From Methanofollis sp. (lineage in GTDB: Archaea > Halobacteriota > Methanomicrobia > Methanomicrobiales > Methanofollaceae): 9,186 bases of DNA. Each line of letters begins with the position of its first letter. Position 1 is the stretch's first letter. A model generated the notes under the pieces. The model worked only from the letters and a program-made list of their open reading frames with translations. It had not been told where the DNA came from and did not search any database. The position numbers and the translations under genes were made by a program. Shown here piece after piece: positions 8,661-9,186 of the stretch. The stretch spans positions 1 through 9,186 of the forward strand of contig JAQVHG010000072.1 of assembly GCA_028696365.1 (NCBI GenBank), given 5' to 3'.

Positions 8661-8825
8661 CCGATAGGGTGACAATTAATTATTTTACGGTTTTGTAGAA
8701 ATGTTCAGGATGGTTATTCCTGCTGGGAGCGTGCCGCCCCTCAAACCCCCGCGCGAAGATCGGTGGCGGATTATAAATCCCTCTTCACGGTCATCTCTCC
8801 GCCTTTCCCTCTCTTCTCGCCAGAT

Positions 8826-8863
8826 ACCCTTCGAAGATGGATCTTCAATGGCGACCGAAGGGT
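8826..8863. repeat. Inverted repeat with potential stem-loop
   Basis: ACCCTTCG (8826-8833) and CGAAGGGT (8856-8863) are perfect reverse complements, eight base pairs around a 22-base loop. A second small hairpin, GAAGAT-GG-ATCTTC (8833-8846), overlaps the left arm and would compete with it. The repeat lies in the GC-rich intergenic block. It could be an RNA structure, part of a dispersed repeat, or a protein-binding site; there is no T tract that would make it a terminator. Confidence 0.55.
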
Positions 8864-8954
8864 GGTGAGACTGGGCGGCGATAGACACCTCAAGCGCTGC
8901 TCAGATGAATCTCAGATCACGTATGCGTGAGTCCTCGACTCATGCCAGAGTCCA

Positions 8955-8975
8955 CAAAACCATAAAAACGTTTTT
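8955..8975 (+). promoter_or_regulatory. Candidate promoter/operator of the SbcD-like gene with a 12-bp palindrome
   Basis: The stretch ACAAAACCATAAAAAC resembles a BRE plus a weak TATA-like box about 55-70 bases before the ATG at 9025, allowing a leader of roughly 30-40 bases. It runs into a perfect 12-base palindrome, AAAAACGTTTTT (8964-8975), which could be an operator or a bent-DNA element. Pattern-based and weak. Confidence 0.3.
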
Positions 8976-9013
8976 GGTGCTGTACGGTGAGCATTCTCCA
9001 TTACTCAGGAATT

Positions 9014-9018
9014 GAGGT
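9014..9018 (+). promoter_or_regulatory. Ribosome binding site of the SbcD-like gene
   Basis: GAGGT lies six bases before the ATG at 9025. An in-frame TGA at 9013-9015 overlaps it, so translation cannot begin farther upstream, which fixes the start. Confidence 0.7.
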
Positions 9019-9024
9019 TATCAG

Positions 9025-9186
9025 ATGACAAAACCCCCTAATAGACCCAGAAAAGACTCTGAAAACCAACTCACCTTCATCCACACCGCCGACCTCCACC
9101 TCGGCAGCCCGCTCATGGGCATCAAGGCGACTGACGAGAGGATCGCTGAGATGTTGGTCCAGGCATCATACCATGCCTTCGACCAG
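9025..9186 (+). CDS. Mre11/SbcD/YhaO-type DNA exonuclease (metallophosphoesterase family), 5' part only
   Basis: The first 54 codons of a gene that runs off the right edge. After a 16-residue polar N-terminus comes TFIHTADLHLGSPL (17-30), the first metal-binding motif (DxH, Asp23 and His25) of calcineurin-like DNA exonucleases. In this family (Mre11, SbcD, YhaO) these residues bind one of the two Mn ions used to cut DNA ends, usually together with a Rad50/SbcC-type ATPase encoded nearby. The LHLGSP form is closer to YhaO/SbcD-like proteins than to typical archaeal Mre11, but the fragment is too short to decide. The start is set by GAGGT six bases upstream and an in-frame stop just before it. 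The DNA is clearly more GC-rich than the defence genes, suggesting a resident gene. It is transcribed away from the defence operon. Confidence 0.85.
   Translation, partial: MTKPPNRPRKDSENQLTFIHTADLHLGSPLMGIKATDERIAEMLVQASYHAFDQ

Larger units (their letters stand above)
8614..9024. other. 411-base divergent intergenic region
   Basis: This region separates two divergent genes. Its left 75 bases are AT-rich and hold the candidate defence-operon promoter. Bases 8697 to about 8935 are GC-rich (104 of 180 at 8701-8880), contain an inverted repeat and a doubtful 67-codon minus-strand ORF, and resemble neither neighbour in composition. The last 80 bases are again AT-richer and hold a perfect palindrome and possible promoter for the rightward nuclease gene. 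I see no tRNA, attachment-site repeat or insertion-sequence end here. Confidence 0.7.

Noticed and set aside
8685..8888. 67-codon minus-strand ORF upstream of the operon
   Set aside because: The translation is a charged, Arg/Glu/Gly-rich string with no domain pattern, lies in GC-rich intergenic DNA where open frames arise by chance, and lacks a convincing ribosome binding site.
1..9186. CRISPR array, tRNA, rRNA or insertion sequence
   Set aside because: I saw no regularly spaced direct repeats, no tRNA-like cloverleaf, no rRNA signature and no transposase or paired terminal repeats in the window.

Overview
The window looks like a compact two-gene anti-phage defence cassette of Druantia type III architecture. 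It sits between an unrecognised gene at the left edge and the start of an Mre11/SbcD-type nuclease gene at the right edge. The organism is probably an archaeon, perhaps a methanogen of the Methanomicrobiales. This rests on an archaeal-looking BRE/TATA-like element, GGAG/GAGGT ribosome binding sites, short T-tract candidate terminators and general sequence style. It is an inference, and no rRNA, tRNA or methanogenesis marker is present to confirm it.

Layout from left to right: (1) Positions 1-673 hold a plus-strand ORF, possibly cut by the window edge, for an acidic, low-complexity protein of unknown function. (2) Positions 660-5513, minus strand, encode a 1617-residue superfamily 2 helicase with several zinc-binding cysteine clusters and a C-terminal DUF1998/MZB domain, resembling DruE. 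(3) Positions 5542-8613, minus strand, lie 28 bases upstream of the helicase gene and encode a 1023-residue protein with an N-terminal coiled coil, a long beta-rich middle and a TPR-like C-terminus. By position and size it is the candidate DruH partner. (4) Positions 8614-9024 are a divergent intergenic region with a likely promoter for the defence operon, a GC-rich block containing an inverted repeat, and a candidate promoter for the rightward gene. (5) Positions 9025-9186, plus strand, are the first 54 codons of a metallophosphoesterase-family DNA exonuclease.

The two large genes are almost certainly co-transcribed, partner first and helicase second. The expected role is sensing or translocating on invading DNA, with the helicase as ATP-driven motor and the coiled-coil/TPR protein as scaffold, sensor or effector. 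No nuclease, methylase or toxin domain is recognisable in either protein, so the way phage would be stopped cannot be read from the sequence. Base composition supports acquisition by transfer: the cassette is around 40-46% G+C in lines I counted, while the intergenic block at 8701-8880 (104 of 180 bases) and the nuclease start at 9061-9180 (70 of 120) are about 58% G+C.
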